DNA of 64,000 nucleotides, taken from Timema cristinae. Its lineage: Eukaryota; Arthropoda; Insecta; Phasmatodea; Timematidae. Shown piece after piece: positions 22,143-34,887 of the stretch. The stretch is from the NCBI GenBank assembly GCA_039000515.1, contig JBCFYV010000001.1, forward strand, positions 50,631,673 to 50,695,672. The letters are read 5' to 3'. Under the pieces are notes generated by a model that worked only from the letters and a program-made list of their open reading frames with translations, made no database searches and was not told the DNA's origin. The translations under genes and the position numbers were made by a program. Each line of letters begins with the position of its first letter. Within the stretch, counting starts at the first letter, position 1.

Positions 22143-22277
22143 ACAAGAATCAGTACAATATCAATCATCCAACAATACTGCAGACAGGCGGACCCTACTT
22201 TCTCTCCTAACTATACCTAATATCCTATTAAGTGCCCCACTCAACTCTGCGAGAGCAGAGTGGCGCAGCTTCTCTCT
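22143..22277 (-). other. 5' leader of element A with a match to the 5' end of initiator tRNA-Met
   Basis: The leader lacks the usual TGG-type primer site next to the LTR. Starting 8 bases in, it is complementary to AGCAGAGTGGCGCAGC (plus strand 22254-22269), which equals nucleotides 1-16 of eukaryotic initiator tRNA-Met (established sequence, some species differing at nt 16). A perfect 6-bp hairpin CTCTGC-GAGA-GCAGAG overlaps it (22245-22260). This could be an unusual primer-binding site or a captured tRNA fragment. Confidence 0.55.
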
Positions 22278-23582
22278 TGTAACCCCCCCCTTCATATGAT
22301 TTGATAGGTTCAAATTACAATAAATAAAAGGTAGGTAAGTTACAAGAGAGTTTATTTTATTCTACAAACAACTAGCAGACATACAAGAGCGAGGCACTCT
22401 AGGAAAGTCGAGTGACTGGCCGATAAGGGCCGAAGTAAACAATAAATAAAGGGGCAAGACCCCAAGTCGTTAAGAGAAAACAGAATGATTAATACCAACG
22501 TAGTCATAATTAAATTGACCCTCGCAGAAGGCGACTAACCTAGCAGGAAAGTTAAATACAAGTAATAGGTATAGGTCTACACGACCTGGCGATGCAGACA
22601 CTATATTGACATAAGTATGAAGTTTTATAATAGACTGCCATTGTAAGGCGCGACAGAGAAAATGATTTACCTAAACCTAACCTGTTACAATAGATCCCAA
22701 TCAAATTAGTTCAATCTAATTATTATTATTGTAATAACCAATGTGCTGGGTGCACGGGCTCGCGCCCCCCGAGTAGAGTAACAATTTAAAAAGAATCACA
22801 ATCGTAACAAATCCTTAACTTTTAGCAAGCAGAACAACTATTTTAAAATAAGTTACACGTTAAACAGAAATAATTAGCGCCCCAAGATGGCGACATGCTA
22901 AAGTTCCATTAGCGCCCCAAGATGGCGCCATGCTAAAGTTCCAACCCGTCCGTGAGGCGGACACAACGTTAAGTACAAAGAAAAAGCTAGCGCATAAACC
23001 ATAATGGCTGACAGGCAAATCCTGCAGTCTCAGAGAAATATAGCTATTAGTAATCATGATTTATATTTAAAGTTGAAACTTAAATTTTGAACAATTTAAC
23101 CCAAACATAATTTAGAAAACGTCGAACAACGACCTACGTCTAAATCTAAGACAAGTGTCTCACCTAATCGAGTGCAGAGAAATGAGTGACATCACTACAC
23201 AGTCCAGCCGTTATATACTGTACAAAGTCAATCACGTGTTCACAAACGGCGGGAATCACACTGGGACGAAGGGAGAGGGGTGTACGTTGCTTCGACAGAA
23301 ATCTCGATTATTCTCGTGATAATTTCAAATCACGCGCCGGTGGATGAGTCTTGTTTCACTCGAACACAACCGTCGGCGTATACGGGTTAGCGCATCTTGA
23401 TGTTCAATTGTCCGAGTCTTGCTCTAATCGGGCCTCGAGCCACGGGCGGTCAGTAAGCCGCGTGATGTTGAGTGGAGTTGAGTGCGCGTGTTTCATGAAG
23501 TCGAGATCCAGCCCAGTCAAAGGGGACCAGATCAGGTGAGCCAGATCGTCCATGTTCGCATTATGTCTGTGACAACGTCACA
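22278..23582 (-). mobile_element. 5' LTR of element A
   Basis: 1305 bp with TG...CA ends; promoter TATA box at 23210-23217 on the element strand. It agrees with 88-1391 rather than with 15801-17105 at the diagnostic positions, as expected if 1-1391 is another assembly of the same LTR. Confidence 0.95.
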
Positions 23583-23965
23583 GTCAGAGCTCCTGGCTAC
23601 AGATACAGAGGTCCGGGTTCAATCCCTGGTGCTCTCTGTAATATAGTGGTCAGAGCTCCTGGCTACAGATACAGAGGTTCCGGGTTCAATCCTGGTGCTC
23701 TCTGTAATATAGTGGTCAGAGCTCCTGGCTACAGATACAGAGGTTCCGGGTTCAATCCCTGGTGTGCTTTGTAATTTATTGGCCAGAGCTCCTGGCTACA
23801 TATACAGAGGTCCCGGGTTCAATCCCTGGTGCTCTCTGTAATATAGTGGTCAGAGCTCCTGGCTACAGATACAGAGGTTCCGGGTTCAATCCCTGGTGCT
23901 TTCTGTAATATAGTGGTCAGAGTTCCTTGTTACAGATACAGAGGTCCCGGGTTAGATCCCAGGTA
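23583..23965 (+). repeat. 67-bp tRNA-like array, right-hand stub (copy 2)
   Basis: About 5.7 units, directly continuing the array broken by element A; the first four bases are the target duplication GTCA. Same unit order as 1392-1776 with minor C-run differences. Confidence 0.9.
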
Positions 23966-25540
23966 CTTCTAGATCTTCTGTGAAGCTGCAGTGTGTCTGG
24001 AACGGAGTCAAACTCAGCCTCGTGAAGCTAAATGGGTTGCTACCTGAATTTTTTTTAAAAAGCGGCTATGGCCTGAAAAACTTAGATGTACAGTTATAGG
24101 ATTCAATGTAATGACCATATGACACCCCCCATCCACAGAAATTGGACCTATCTTACCAATAGACCGTTGTCGCTCGGTTGTTATGACTCGATCTTGGATT
24201 GACATCATAGAGTTTTTTATACAACTTAGGCCTATTAAGAACGTCTATAGTTAAAAGTTGTATTTTAAACTTAGCACTCAAATAAATTTCTGCACTAACA
24301 CAAATAATATGAGATTTGGAAGGGAAAAAAAATCATTTACCAGTTAAATTCTACATTTAAAAAAAACTAATATAGTTTCATAAATGATTCTTTTCTTTAT
24401 TTCAAATGATAATAAATTTAATCAAGTTACTTTCTAAAAGTTTATCATTCAAAACAAAAGCAATTTGATTCTATTTATTCACTTTAGTGCTAAAATTGGA
24501 TACCAGTGAATTAAACTACCCCAGCTTAGGGAAACAGATGGCCTAGAGCAATATTACATAGCCCCTAAATAATTTGCCTGGAAAGAGGATGGAAATCCCA
24601 TGATATATAAACTATACAACTTGTCAGGCTAACTTATAAATGAACAATAGTATTGAATCAAGGAGGTGAATTGACATATGATATTTTCGCTTTATCATGT
24701 TGATAAAGTATTGTAAGTGTGAAATATCGACTCGAGTATATAGTAAATCTTAAAGATTAGTGTTCCTCTAACCCCTTGTCTGTCTGTCTTCCTTTAGGCC
24801 TATATCCTTAGGGATACAGTCAAAACTGTTTGAAGGATTTTAATTATTCTATTATTATTTTACATATCTTGGGATTTTTATTTTTATTTTTATTCTATGC
24901 CTTAAATTAAAGGGTAATTTTGCTCAGGATTGTTTTTTGTAAATGTGAAATATTACAAAAATGGCATAAACAATTTTGTTCAAAATAAGTTTCTGGGGAA
25001 TGTTTTTTCATGATAAATAGAAGGTCGAGGTTTAAGGGTTGTTTAACAATGGCCGATATTTGAAAACTTTTAACTTATAACAATGATAAGCAAATATAGA
25101 CTATGTACTCTTTGGTCGTACTATTCATTTTACTAGCTAAGAACTCTACAAGACAGGATAATATTTATAATGGGTACTTTCTAAATATGTTTGTATTAAC
25201 TTGACCGACACAACTTCTTCCCCTGGTAGCTCATGACGCTCCTGTGTCTGCATTCATTGAAACGCAACAAGACGCAGCAGACTTCCCACAAGCCGGGAGA
25301 CAATTAAAATGAAACTACCGTAGCGGAACAAGAAGCTAAGGATTATAGAATGTTTCAAAATAAACAAATTATTCAAATTTATTCCTCTCTTACAAACGAA
25401 GTTCCCCTCCACTCCTTCAAATATGTGATGTCCCATTTTCAATGAAACTGGAAATAAACAATCATTAGAAAGACAAGAATTTCGCGAGAAATAGTTTACG
25501 AACTTTTACTTAGATTATTAAAATGACTATTTTTTATTTT
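23966..25540. other. AT-rich non-coding stretch (copy 2 of 1777-3350)
   Basis: Nothing recognised beyond its identity with the left copy. Confidence 0.6.
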
Positions 25541-25552
25541 CTTAGTACTCGT

Positions 25553-26440
25553 TCGGGATACACGCTTATGTACCAATTTAAGTTAGTTTGGCACCGGTGA
25601 TTATACTAGAAGGAATTGTAACCAGGTTAAGTTGGCACCTGAGATACGACTAGAAAGAATTGTAAACAGGTCCATTTGGCACCGGAGATACGACTAGAAT
25701 GAATTGTAAACAGGATAAGTTGGCACAAGCGATTAGACTATAATGAATTGTAAACAGATTAATTTGGCACCGGAGACTCAACTAGAAGGAATTGTAAACA
25801 GGTTAGTTGGGACTGGGGATTTGACTAGAATGAATTGTAAACAGGTCAGTTGGGACTGGGGATTTGACTAGAAGGAATTGTAAACAGGATAAGTTGGCAC
25901 AAGCGATTAGACTATAATGAATTGTAAACAGGTTAATTTGGCACCGGAGACTCAACTAGAAGGAATTGTAAACAGGTTAGTTGGGACTGGGGATTTGACT
26001 AGAAGGAATTGTAAACAGGTCAGTTGGGACTGGGGATTTGACTAGAAGGAATTGTAAACAGGTTAGTTAGGACTGGGGATTTGACTAGAAGGAATTGTAA
26101 ACAGGTCTGTTGGACACTGGGGATTCGACTAGAAGGAATTGTAAACAGGTTCATTTGGCACCACAGATAGGACTATAAGGAATTGTAAACAGGTTAAGTT
26201 GGTACCGGCAATTCGACTGGAAGGAATTGTAAACAGGTTAGTTAGGATTGGGGATTTGACTAGAAGGAATTGTAAACAGGTTAGTTGGGCACTGTGGATT
26301 CGACTAGAAGGAATTGTAAACAGGTTAGTTGGGCACTGGCGATTTGACTAGAAGGAATTTCAAACAGGTAGATTGGGAACTTAATTTTAGAATATATATA
26401 TACTAGCGTGTAATCCGAACGGGTAGTAAGATACGGTGCT
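25553..26440 (+). repeat. ~43-bp minisatellite with inverted SINE-tail-like arms (copy 2)
   Basis: Same array as 3357-4240 with more intact units: GAATTGTAAACAG is complete where the left copy often lacks bases. The arms CTCGTTCGGGATACACGCTTA and GCGTGTAATCCGAACGGGTAG are again in opposite orientation. Confidence 0.85.
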
Positions 26441-26584
26441 AAATAAAAAAATAGAGCATTAATTGGAAATGAATAAAATAAATTGCCAGCAAACTACATC
26501 TCAATTTAAGCTATCCAGATGAACGTTAGATACTCTGTAAAATATTTCCTTGGTAACATAATTATAAATGAAAAGAGGAGCAAG

Positions 26585-26640
26585 GTTAGGTTATCTTTTT
26601 ATAAGTTAGGTTGGTTAGGTTAGGTTAGGTCTGGTTAGTT
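26585..26640 (+). repeat. Short TTAGG-like tract (copy 2)
   Basis: Identical in character to 4380-4440: degenerate GGTTA repeats, interstitial. Confidence 0.6.
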
Positions 26641-26993
26641 TAAGTTGGGCTCAATCTACCTTGGAAGGAAAATTGTACTGAAAGATAGCAGTGCCCAGTC
26701 CACCTACCCCCATCCCCTATTTTTTCTTGAACACCCTGTATATAAGAACGTTGTTTCCTCGATGAAAGCGAGATTGGTTTAATTAACAGGAAGTCCCAAT
26801 CAGCGATAAACAACGCGAGTAGCATTTAGGCCAGGTGCGTTGTACTACTCGCTGGCTTCTGGAAACCCCATCCACTGAGGCAAGTAGATCAGTATCAGCG
26901 GTAGCAACACGGAAAAAAAACAATACAAGTCACCTAAGAAAGATTGATTCAACCCTGGTTTTTAGAAGACCACCAGCATTGATTGAAAGTTCA

Positions 26994-27233
26994 CCCACTT
27001 AGGTGGCCGCATGGTCTAAGGTGCTAATCTCTCGATAAATTAGTCTGATGATGACGGGGAGGTCATGGTTCGATCCTGGTAAGATATAATGAGGGTGGCT
27101 TTCCCTAAATGGTTTATCACTTTCGCTTCATGCAGATGTAGGTACACTCCCTCTAAATTCAATCTTCCTTATTATTAGCCCATTAGCGTAATTAGTACAT
27201 AAGCGTATATCCCTAACGGTAAGTAAGCCCCAG
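26994..27233 (+). mobile_element. tRNA-derived SINE, family S1 (copy 2)
   Basis: Copy of 4791-5030 with the same box A (GGCCGCATGGTCTAAGG) and box B (GGTTCGATCCT). Confidence 0.75.
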
Positions 27234-27853
27234 TGTTTACAAACATAGAAAACCACTAGAATTTAGCATTCTAGAAATATTTGATTTATTAATTATAAAT
27301 TTTATCTAAAAGGTTATCTAAAGCGTTCAATAATACATCCGTATGGATTGCCCCATCATTTATATTTACATTATTAATTAAACGAACTAAGAATGGACAT
27401 ACAAGGGTCTTATTTTTGTCCCCGCTATTGTGGCACCATTTTGTTTCCAGTATTTAAGTAACGAGCCTCCTATGAAAATTAAACTGTAGCTCCTGCCTTG
27501 AATTCATTTGTTCATGACGTCTAAATAATCTATTTGTCTACAATAAATTTACAATCGTAATTGATAAGTACTCATAGAATAAAATCGACAACTTTAATTA
27601 TGGTAGTTGTGACCTTTTACTTCTGATATTGTTTTCAAGTTCAAGGTCACAGACCTATGACAATGTTCCGTCATATAACCCCTTTTACTAGTTTAAGTAA
27701 TTATACGTCTCTACTCTCGCACTCCCTAATTAGGGCTAAAACGTAGTCCGATAAATTTCAATGTGTCAAGTGAAAAGATTGTCCACGCAGTTAGCGTGTC
27801 ATTTTGAGCGGGGTACTTGGTTCAATCACTCTGGGATTAGTGAAAGAATATTA

Positions 27854-28149
27854 GTGGATAATATTAATATTATTAGCACCGCGTCTTATAACCATTCGGG
27901 TTATACGCACTTATGCTAATGTGTAGTGGGTGATTATGAGATGAAATGGAGGACCTACAGTTTAACGTGGGATCCGAACCACGGTGGAGTCCTGGCATTC
28001 CACACATTCACAAGTTGTGATTAATACACTTCTTGTCAGAGGTGAAGGAAGGGTTTGGCAATCAGATAAATCTGTGCTGGGACCTAGGATTGAACTCCGG
28101 ACCCCAAGTAAAGAAGTCCGACACCTTGTTCCTAGACTACCAGGTCACC
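27854..28149 (-). mobile_element. tRNA-derived SINE, family S2 (copy 2)
   Basis: Copy of 5648-5940; head at the high-coordinate end (GGTGACCTGGTAGTCTAGG on the minus strand), tail GACGCGGTGCTAATAATATT. Confidence 0.8.
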
Positions 28150-29338
28150 AACTATTGAATAATAGATTTATTATCCACCAGAATATGAGTGTATCTAGTA
28201 ATATATTTTATTATGGTAGGTTTAAATTCTACCACTGGGCGTCAAGCATTTTTAGTGTGGAAACCTTTTTTTTATTTCTTATGCTACAAATGAAGAAGTC
28301 CTAAGAAGAGTCGGTTAGAAAATAAATCATTTTGGATGAGAGCAAAGGAAACTGGATTGGATGCATCCTTAGGAAGAACTGTCTTCCGCACGACGTCGTA
28401 GAAGGAAAAGTTGAGGGAAAGAGGGGGTTAGGAAGAAGGAGGGTTTAAATATTAGGTGACTTGAAGAAAATAAGAAAATTCTGAGAGCTGGTGGCCTAAG
28501 TTCACTGACAAAAGGAATGGACCTATTTTAAGACAGAACACCTAATACTAATGTGTATATATAATATATAGTATGTTTTAAAATCTAGATATTCAATTTT
28601 TTCCCAAGAAATTTCAAACATTTAATGAATTACATTTCATAAAGGTTTTAAATATCGGTTAAATAAGGAGCAATATCTATGACTTGAAATGAGAAGTTGT
28701 GATTTATTGGGTCATAGAGTTATAAGAAAAAAGAGTATTGAATTAATGTAAATTGATTTTTAAAAGGGTTTGAAAATTTTGGAATAGAAGTACTAGACAA
28801 AGTTAAAAAACTTTAAACAAATTATAAAAACACAAATGTAATAATAATAAAACCATAATACATGGTGTTAGAAAACTAAGTTATCAAATGAAAGTTTTGT
28901 TAGCGGATATATTTATTTATGAATTATATCAGTCCATTTTCATGAAAATAGTAAATTTGAAGAAAAATTTAATTTTATTGAATCAAATTGAGTATGTGAA
29001 ACAGTAAAAATAGTCAAAAGCAATAATTAAATATGTAAAACAAATAATAATGTTTTAGTAAAAGTATTAAAAATCAAGTGTAAATGATGATAAGAGTGAC
29101 TTGCATATTGAAAATAGTATTTGACATTATGTAAAATAAGTTAAAAATGAATTCAAGGAGAGTTCAGTGCTATCGAACTTTGAAATGTGTTCAAAGATGT
29201 CTGCAGGAATATGGTTCATAAAACGAATATTTTTTAAAGTTTCAGATTAGATGTTCCATCGCAATATTGCATTTTGTGGAAGAAATTGCGCGATGGGAAA
29301 CTGTACTACTATTACAACCAAACCGAGGCGGGTACCCA
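28150..29338. other. AT-rich non-coding stretch (copy 2 of 5941-7119)
   Basis: Nothing recognised. Confidence 0.5.
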
Positions 29339-29471
29339 TGATTTGGCCTAAAGTGTAGGCCAAATGTCTTTAGGCCAAATTACTTTTAGGCAAATGACTT
29401 TAGGCCAAATACCTGTTGAGGAGTTAATTTTTAGGCCAAATGACTTTTCGTAAAATTAATGTTTAGACCAT
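29339..29471 (+). repeat. TTTAGGCCAAATGACTT irregular repeat (copy 2)
   Basis: Copy of 7120-7262, one small difference (GAGGAG against GAGAGG). Confidence 0.6.
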
Positions 29472-30420
29472 TTATTTAAAATGTGTTTAGGTTGTCTCCA
29501 GAAACATTCGTTATGATTTGTAGTTATGCTACTAAATGGCGAGGTGTGTAATGTTTATCTTAATAGTATATTCTAAAGTTTCAAAATTCATTTGTCTTCT
29601 CTCAATTTACTACTTCCCAAGGCAAAGCAGCACCTCCATTAACCTGTGGTACCACTTTTGTGTTTTAAATTTTTGCGTTTCCAAAGTCTTGTATTAGTTT
29701 TTGTACCTTATTGTACCACAAAAAAAAACTTTTGTACCCGTACCCTTTTTGATTAATTAGCATATGCATTTTAATAATTCTTTAATGTCAAATCTTTAAA
29801 TTAATTTTTGTATTATTTTGTTCCACATATATAAAGTCTTATACTGGTACCCGTTTTGAGAAATTAGCATATAAATGTGGTCATTCCATGTTAATAATTT
29901 TTTATTATTTTAAATTTTGAACTTTTTTCACTGACAAAGTATATTTTATATGTATTTCTGCGTATAATTGTTTATTAATTTTGTTGAATCAATTAATCAA
30001 CCATTCATTTTAAAAAAATTATTTTAACTTACTCGAGTTTGCCCACGGCTTCGCTCACATTTAAGTTGGGTAAATTAACTTATTTCTAGCGAATAATCTA
30101 AACCAGGTTTTCTCAAACTTTATGCACTTGAGCCTTTATGAACATTAAAAGTAAAACTGTTTAACTAAATTTCTTAGAATAAATATTTTTACGATAAAAT
30201 ACAAAAATAAGGCATTTATTATTTCATTGATTTCTTTATTTTCTGATAATAGCTTTGGAGAAGTTTATTAATAATATAAAACTCATGATTTTTGGGTTTC
30301 CTATAGATACCATAACGTGTATAAATGTTTGGTTTTTACAACTACAATATGTATTATTGTAAAATTCAGTTTAGTAATAAAATGAATAATTTCTTATTAT
30401 GTCAAAATAGATGATATAAA
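29472..30420. other. AT-rich non-coding stretch (copy 2 of 7263-8210)
   Basis: Nothing recognised. Confidence 0.5.
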
Positions 30421-30690
30421 AAAGTTTTTAAAAACATACCTTAGATTTCAATTAATGTACACTAAAATATAGAAAATAATTGTCGATGAAATATAAGGTG
30501 TGGTGTTTCCTACTGCAACATAAAATGTATCACATTTCTTACCGAGAATTCCGTCACACTATGTAGGTCATTCTCGGAACTTTGCTTTCCTTATGTTGTA
30601 GTAGAAATTATACACCTTATATTTCATTGGCAATTATTTTCTACTTATTAGTGTATGATAATTGAAATTTAAGGTATATTTAAAAAAACT
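30421..30690. mobile_element. Foldback or MITE-like inverted repeat (copy 2)
   Basis: Copy of 8211-8484, with a few base differences in the loop (GAATTCCGTCACACTATG). Confidence 0.7.
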
Positions 30691-30937
30691 GTTTTCTGTA
30701 TTATTTATTTTTTATCTTTTAGTTATTTAATAAGGACTCATTCTATAATTATGACGACTCTTAGGCCAATTAAACCTACCCTACCATTAATTATTTGGGA
30801 AGAGCAGCCAAAACCAAATAAAAAAATATGTGTGTTCGTAAATTGTTATAATTACTTTGCGTTTTTACTGGAGATCAATGCCGTAGCATGGGGGGTTTTG
30901 GGATTCCAAACCTTCCCACTAAAATTGTATGAACAAA

Positions 30938-31245
30938 ATATATATGGCTTTATTTATGGTTCAAACAATATAAAAATTAAAGTACAATATATATGGCTTT
31001 ATTTATGGTTCAAACAATATAAAAATTAAAGTACAAGTACAAATTAGGGAGCTGTGTTGCCATAAAAAAAACACTTTAGGGAGCTTCTATAGGTGGTAAA
31101 TATTTAGAATTTATCCTAGCCTTCGACAGTTAGGGGGTTATGTTGCCATAAAAAAAACACTTTAGGGAGCTTCTATAGGTGGTAAATATTTAGAATTTAT
31201 CCTAACCTTCGACAGCTAGGGGGTTATGTTGCCATAAAAAAACAC
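30938..31245 (+). repeat. Tandem arrays 47 bp x 2 and ~91 bp x 2.3 (copy 2)
   Basis: Same arrays as 8733-9085 but with one fewer 47-bp unit, a clear copy-number difference between the two segments. Confidence 0.8.
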
Positions 31246-31924
31246 TTCAAATAGCGTCTAAAACTGTTTATCATTTATAATTTTTTCCAGCCTCCGGCAA
31301 TTGGGGGTTTTGCTCCCCAAGACCCCCCTGCAAATGTTTGGCTAACTAAGACCTTGCTGGAGATTATTAGTTAATAGTTTTTCGTCCAGATATATATGTG
31401 TATAAAGATATTAACCTATTATATAAACAAATAGGAGTCTGAATTTAGCGATAAAACATTATTAATCATAATCAGCCAAATGCATATGAAAAGCAAACTA
31501 AGTCTGCTGCCTTATAAATTGATGGATTCTTTGTTCATTCATAAAGTAGGCCTACAAGTAAATGCATGAATAATTAATTTTATTGTCCTTGGATGGCTTG
31601 GAATTTATGTAAGAAGTTTAAAAGAAAGTTAAAAAAAACACTTTTTTTTTTTGCAGGAGATGGGTCCAGGAGAGATCTAGCACATTGCAATTAAGTGGTT
31701 AGAGCTATAGCTATAGTTTTGGCCTACGGAGATTGTCATCTTTAAGAGAAAAGTTACAAACTTGGAAAAAATAAATTCCTATAACCTAGCAGAAGGCCAT
31801 GAACACCAATCACGTGACCTTCTGTTTTAAAAAATCTAAAAATATATCAAAGTAAAAGAGAACTCACTAGCACAAAAATCCCCAATTGTGCCTGTAGGCG
31901 AGAATCCTAACACCTTAGTATATG

Positions 31925-31955
<31 letters not shown>

Positions 31956-33188
31956 AACATTAAACATATATATATATACACGTACATATATAATGTAACC
32001 TTAAAGGGGGGGGGGTAGTACAAAACCTCGCTCCCTCAATGACCAACTCAGTCGGTAGAGCACCTAAAAAAAACTGAGACTCTAACCTCTCGAGGTATCC
32101 GCGGTGATGTAGCAAGGAAGGGTATTTTTGTGGCTTTAATGTGGCCCAGTAGCGATAGACATAATTATCAGGTAAACCTACCCTCTGATATGTATCCACG
32201 GTAATCCTGTAGCTCGTCGCGAAGTTCTAAATACTAGTGAAATAAAAGGGTGGGCGCCAGTGAGTTGAGTGATACAAATTAAATGACTCTTATTATGAGC
32301 GTGAAAAAGGGAACAACAATTTCACCAGAAGGGTGGAACATAAATCTAACAAAATAGAAGTAAATAAAAGGTCATATGGTAAGTATAGTGAAATTTTAAA
32401 TATCTAAGACTCAAATACTCAAAGAGTGTATATATATATATATATATATAATTTTTTTTAATTGTGGCAGTTGTAATTTTAAAAGAAAGTCCTACCTATC
32501 CGGTACCAGAATAATTTATAAATCTAAGCCGTGAAACATTGCGGCATAAGAGCCTTTAAGTAAAATAACATTATATTAATTGGTGGTAACCGCGAATTAG
32601 TGGTCCTGAACTGTCAATAATAATAAAACATCTCACTCGTTTTTCCTGCAGTATTGAGGTGATGACACCAAACATAAGTTGTATACCATTCTCTGACCAT
32701 GGCTGCAGCACTCCCACTTCTAGATCTTCAAAGCCGCTCATTCATCTCACGAATCTTCCCCGTTTGAGGTGAGAAGGTACTTCCTATCTCGACAATGTTA
32801 ATGTCATGAAGTTAGGGTGCACATTACTAAAATAGTTTTACAGATATCTATATGAGATTGTCATGGAATGTTTTACAACCTTTTTCTTCAATAATAAGTA
32901 TTGTTAATTTATGAATGTTAACAGGTGTTTATATATATATTTTTTAAATTTTTCACAATTTTTTTGGCTAAAATTCATTATACATTATTTTTTTAAATAA
33001 AATGTATCAGTTTCACGGTAAAATCCCTTCTTATTTTTAATCTTCTATGACTGGTTAATTCACACAAAAATTTTCATTCTTTTTGGATGAATGATTTTTG
33101 AAATAAATGCACCGGAATATCGAAAAATAGAAAACCGAGAAAAGTTGCGATAAAGTTTGTGCACTAATTATTTACCTTGGCACTTGAT
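31246..33188. other. Non-coding stretch with AT microsatellites (copy 2 of 9086-11045)
   Basis: AT microsatellites near 31924-31985 and 32430-32450 differ in length from the left copy. The tRNA-like D-arm fragment is at about 32040-32100. No gene seen. Confidence 0.5.
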
Positions 33189-34246
33189 TCAGAACATTCC
33201 AGCTGCATAATATTGAACCCCTGTGTCCTCCCTTGCTCTCTTCACGTTCCTCTTCATTTTCCTTGCCCGTTTGGCCATTTCTTCTACCATAATATCTGCT
33301 TTCACGACTCTGAGCTGATCAATTTCTTGTATGATCTTGGTGGTGTTGTATCTTGGATGGATATTTAGCTTCTTTAGCACCTTGAGTCTCCCACATGCTC
33401 CATCATTGAAAGTGATAACTGAATCATAGAGCCCCAATTCAAGAGTGTGCCCACCAACAAAAACAGTTTTTGGAATTCTTGACCAAAGGACATTATTGAA
33501 TGCCTCATTACAGTTTTGGGTGTTTCCATGAAGACATTTCTTCAGGAGCTCTGGGTTAGCTAGATCCTTGTAAATGAGTTTTATTTTCTCCAATACTACC
33601 ATAGGTAGACCATGATGGGTATAATTTGCTTCCTGCCTGTTGTATTTACACCAGGAATCAGGTCCCTTTGGATATAGCCCATGCGATGGATTGCCATCTG
33701 TAGATAACACGTGAAAAAATGTAGCCCATATGGCTTGTTTCATGTTCTGTAAATTTCCCAAGTTATTTCTAATTGCCTGTCCATAGTAAGTTTGTAACTT
33801 ATCTATCACACTGTCTGTTAGTCTTTTAGCACCTCCAATTCCTTTTCCATCAGATAAATTTACACCAACCAAGTCTTTCTTTAGTTTCCTAAGCCGACAA
33901 CCCACACGCTTCTGAACAAGTCCAATGCATTCAATTTTTTCTATCTGTACTTCATTTCCATGTGGTCTGCTTCCTACAACTCTCAAGTAACCCTTACTAT
34001 CACCTTCACCCAGATACTGTTTATACCGAGCAACTCTTGATTCGACAGATCTTTGAAAAATTCTCACAGCTCCTTCTGCTTCCATATTTCCACTGGCTTC
34101 CTCAAAATTCACAGCACAATTTGCATGGTTTCCTGCTTTCTTACATATGTGACAATATTTTGTGAGGGTTTCTACATCTATCACCTTACCGGTTTCAACA
34201 GCTGTTGCCACAACAACACCATGATTAGACGTAAGGCTTGAAAATT
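33189..34246 (-). pseudogene. Mutator-like transposase remnant, 5'-truncated, longer frame (copy 2)
   Basis: The open frame 34211-33189 encodes 340 aa, the same domain as at 11181-12068 with a few substitutions (for example KDLVGVNL for KDLIGVNL). Here the codon after IIQ is GAA instead of TAA, so the frame continues into a basic C-terminus (EEMAKRARKMKRNVKRARED) and ends naturally at GMF. GDSKGY carries one presumed catalytic Asp, but the upstream part of the domain with the first Asp is missing, so this is still a 5'-truncated and probably inactive copy. MULE transposases act by DDE chemistry on terminal inverted repeats; no such repeats were identified here. Confidence 0.85.
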
Positions 34247-34555
34247 CCCATTCAAAGCAAGGCTTGGTTCAGAAATCTGTATCCAGTAGTATTGAAGTTA
34301 TGATAGATTTACCAAATGTTTAAAAAGGGGGCGTGGCTGCAAGTCATCACCGCCCCTATATAAAATGCAAATTATGACTGAAACCTTAATCCAATATTTT
34401 TTTCAACTGCATATTCTTATTCTACAGATTTCAAACTGTAATAAAAACAATAAATTCAAAAATGTGATTTTTGTCCTCAAATTAAGTACCTTCTTACCTT
34501 GAGAGAAAATTGAGGTCCAGTCTTCGACTCTAACCGGCGCTCGCTGATGGAACGA

Positions 34556-34811
34556 AAAACTTCGTACCTAAAATCCAATCCTTTGTATTTACATTCACAT
34601 TTATTTCATGTCTCAAAACCAGCGCGTCACTTTTTTATCTTCTTATCTATACTTTTATCTATGCTTAGAGTCCTCTCTTATAGCTTCTAACAATGATTGC
34701 TATGGTAAACAAAACAAACAAAAAACAGAGAGGTTGCAAAACTATAGAGGTTTATAGAAAGGATGGATGGCATTAGTTATTTCAAACTGCCATCAGGGAT
34801 GCAACATAAGT
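34556..34811. other. ~255-bp segment present here and absent from the left copy
   Basis: In the left copy GAACGAAAACGAATTG is continuous (about 12408-12423). Here it is split after GAACGAAA, and ~255 bp starting near ACTTCGTACC and ending GCAACATAAGTA intervene. The boundary repeats AACGAA on both sides, compatible with a small insertion with target duplication or a deletion between short repeats. No coding content. Confidence 0.75.
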
Positions 34812-34887
34812 AAACGAATTGTAATGTCCCGTCTCCTTCATGAACACATGAATTAGGACGGGATATTGTTTACAATAAACACGTACA

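Larger units (their letters stand above)
15797..23586 (-). mobile_element. Ty3/gypsy LTR retrotransposon (element A), recent insertion
   Basis: A complete element of 7782 bp (15801-23582) flanked by the 4-bp target duplication GTCA (15797-15800 and 23583-23586). The two LTRs, each 1305 bp, differ at only about two positions by eye, so the insertion is young. On the minus strand the order is 5' LTR, leader, gag with CCHC knuckle, -1 frameshift signal, protease, reverse transcriptase, RNase H, integrase, ~0.9 kb non-coding, polypurine tract, 3' LTR. Integrase after RNase H makes it Ty3/gypsy. No envelope gene was seen. Two single-base frame breaks in pol and a changed integrase residue suggest this copy cannot move by itself. 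Confidence 0.95.
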
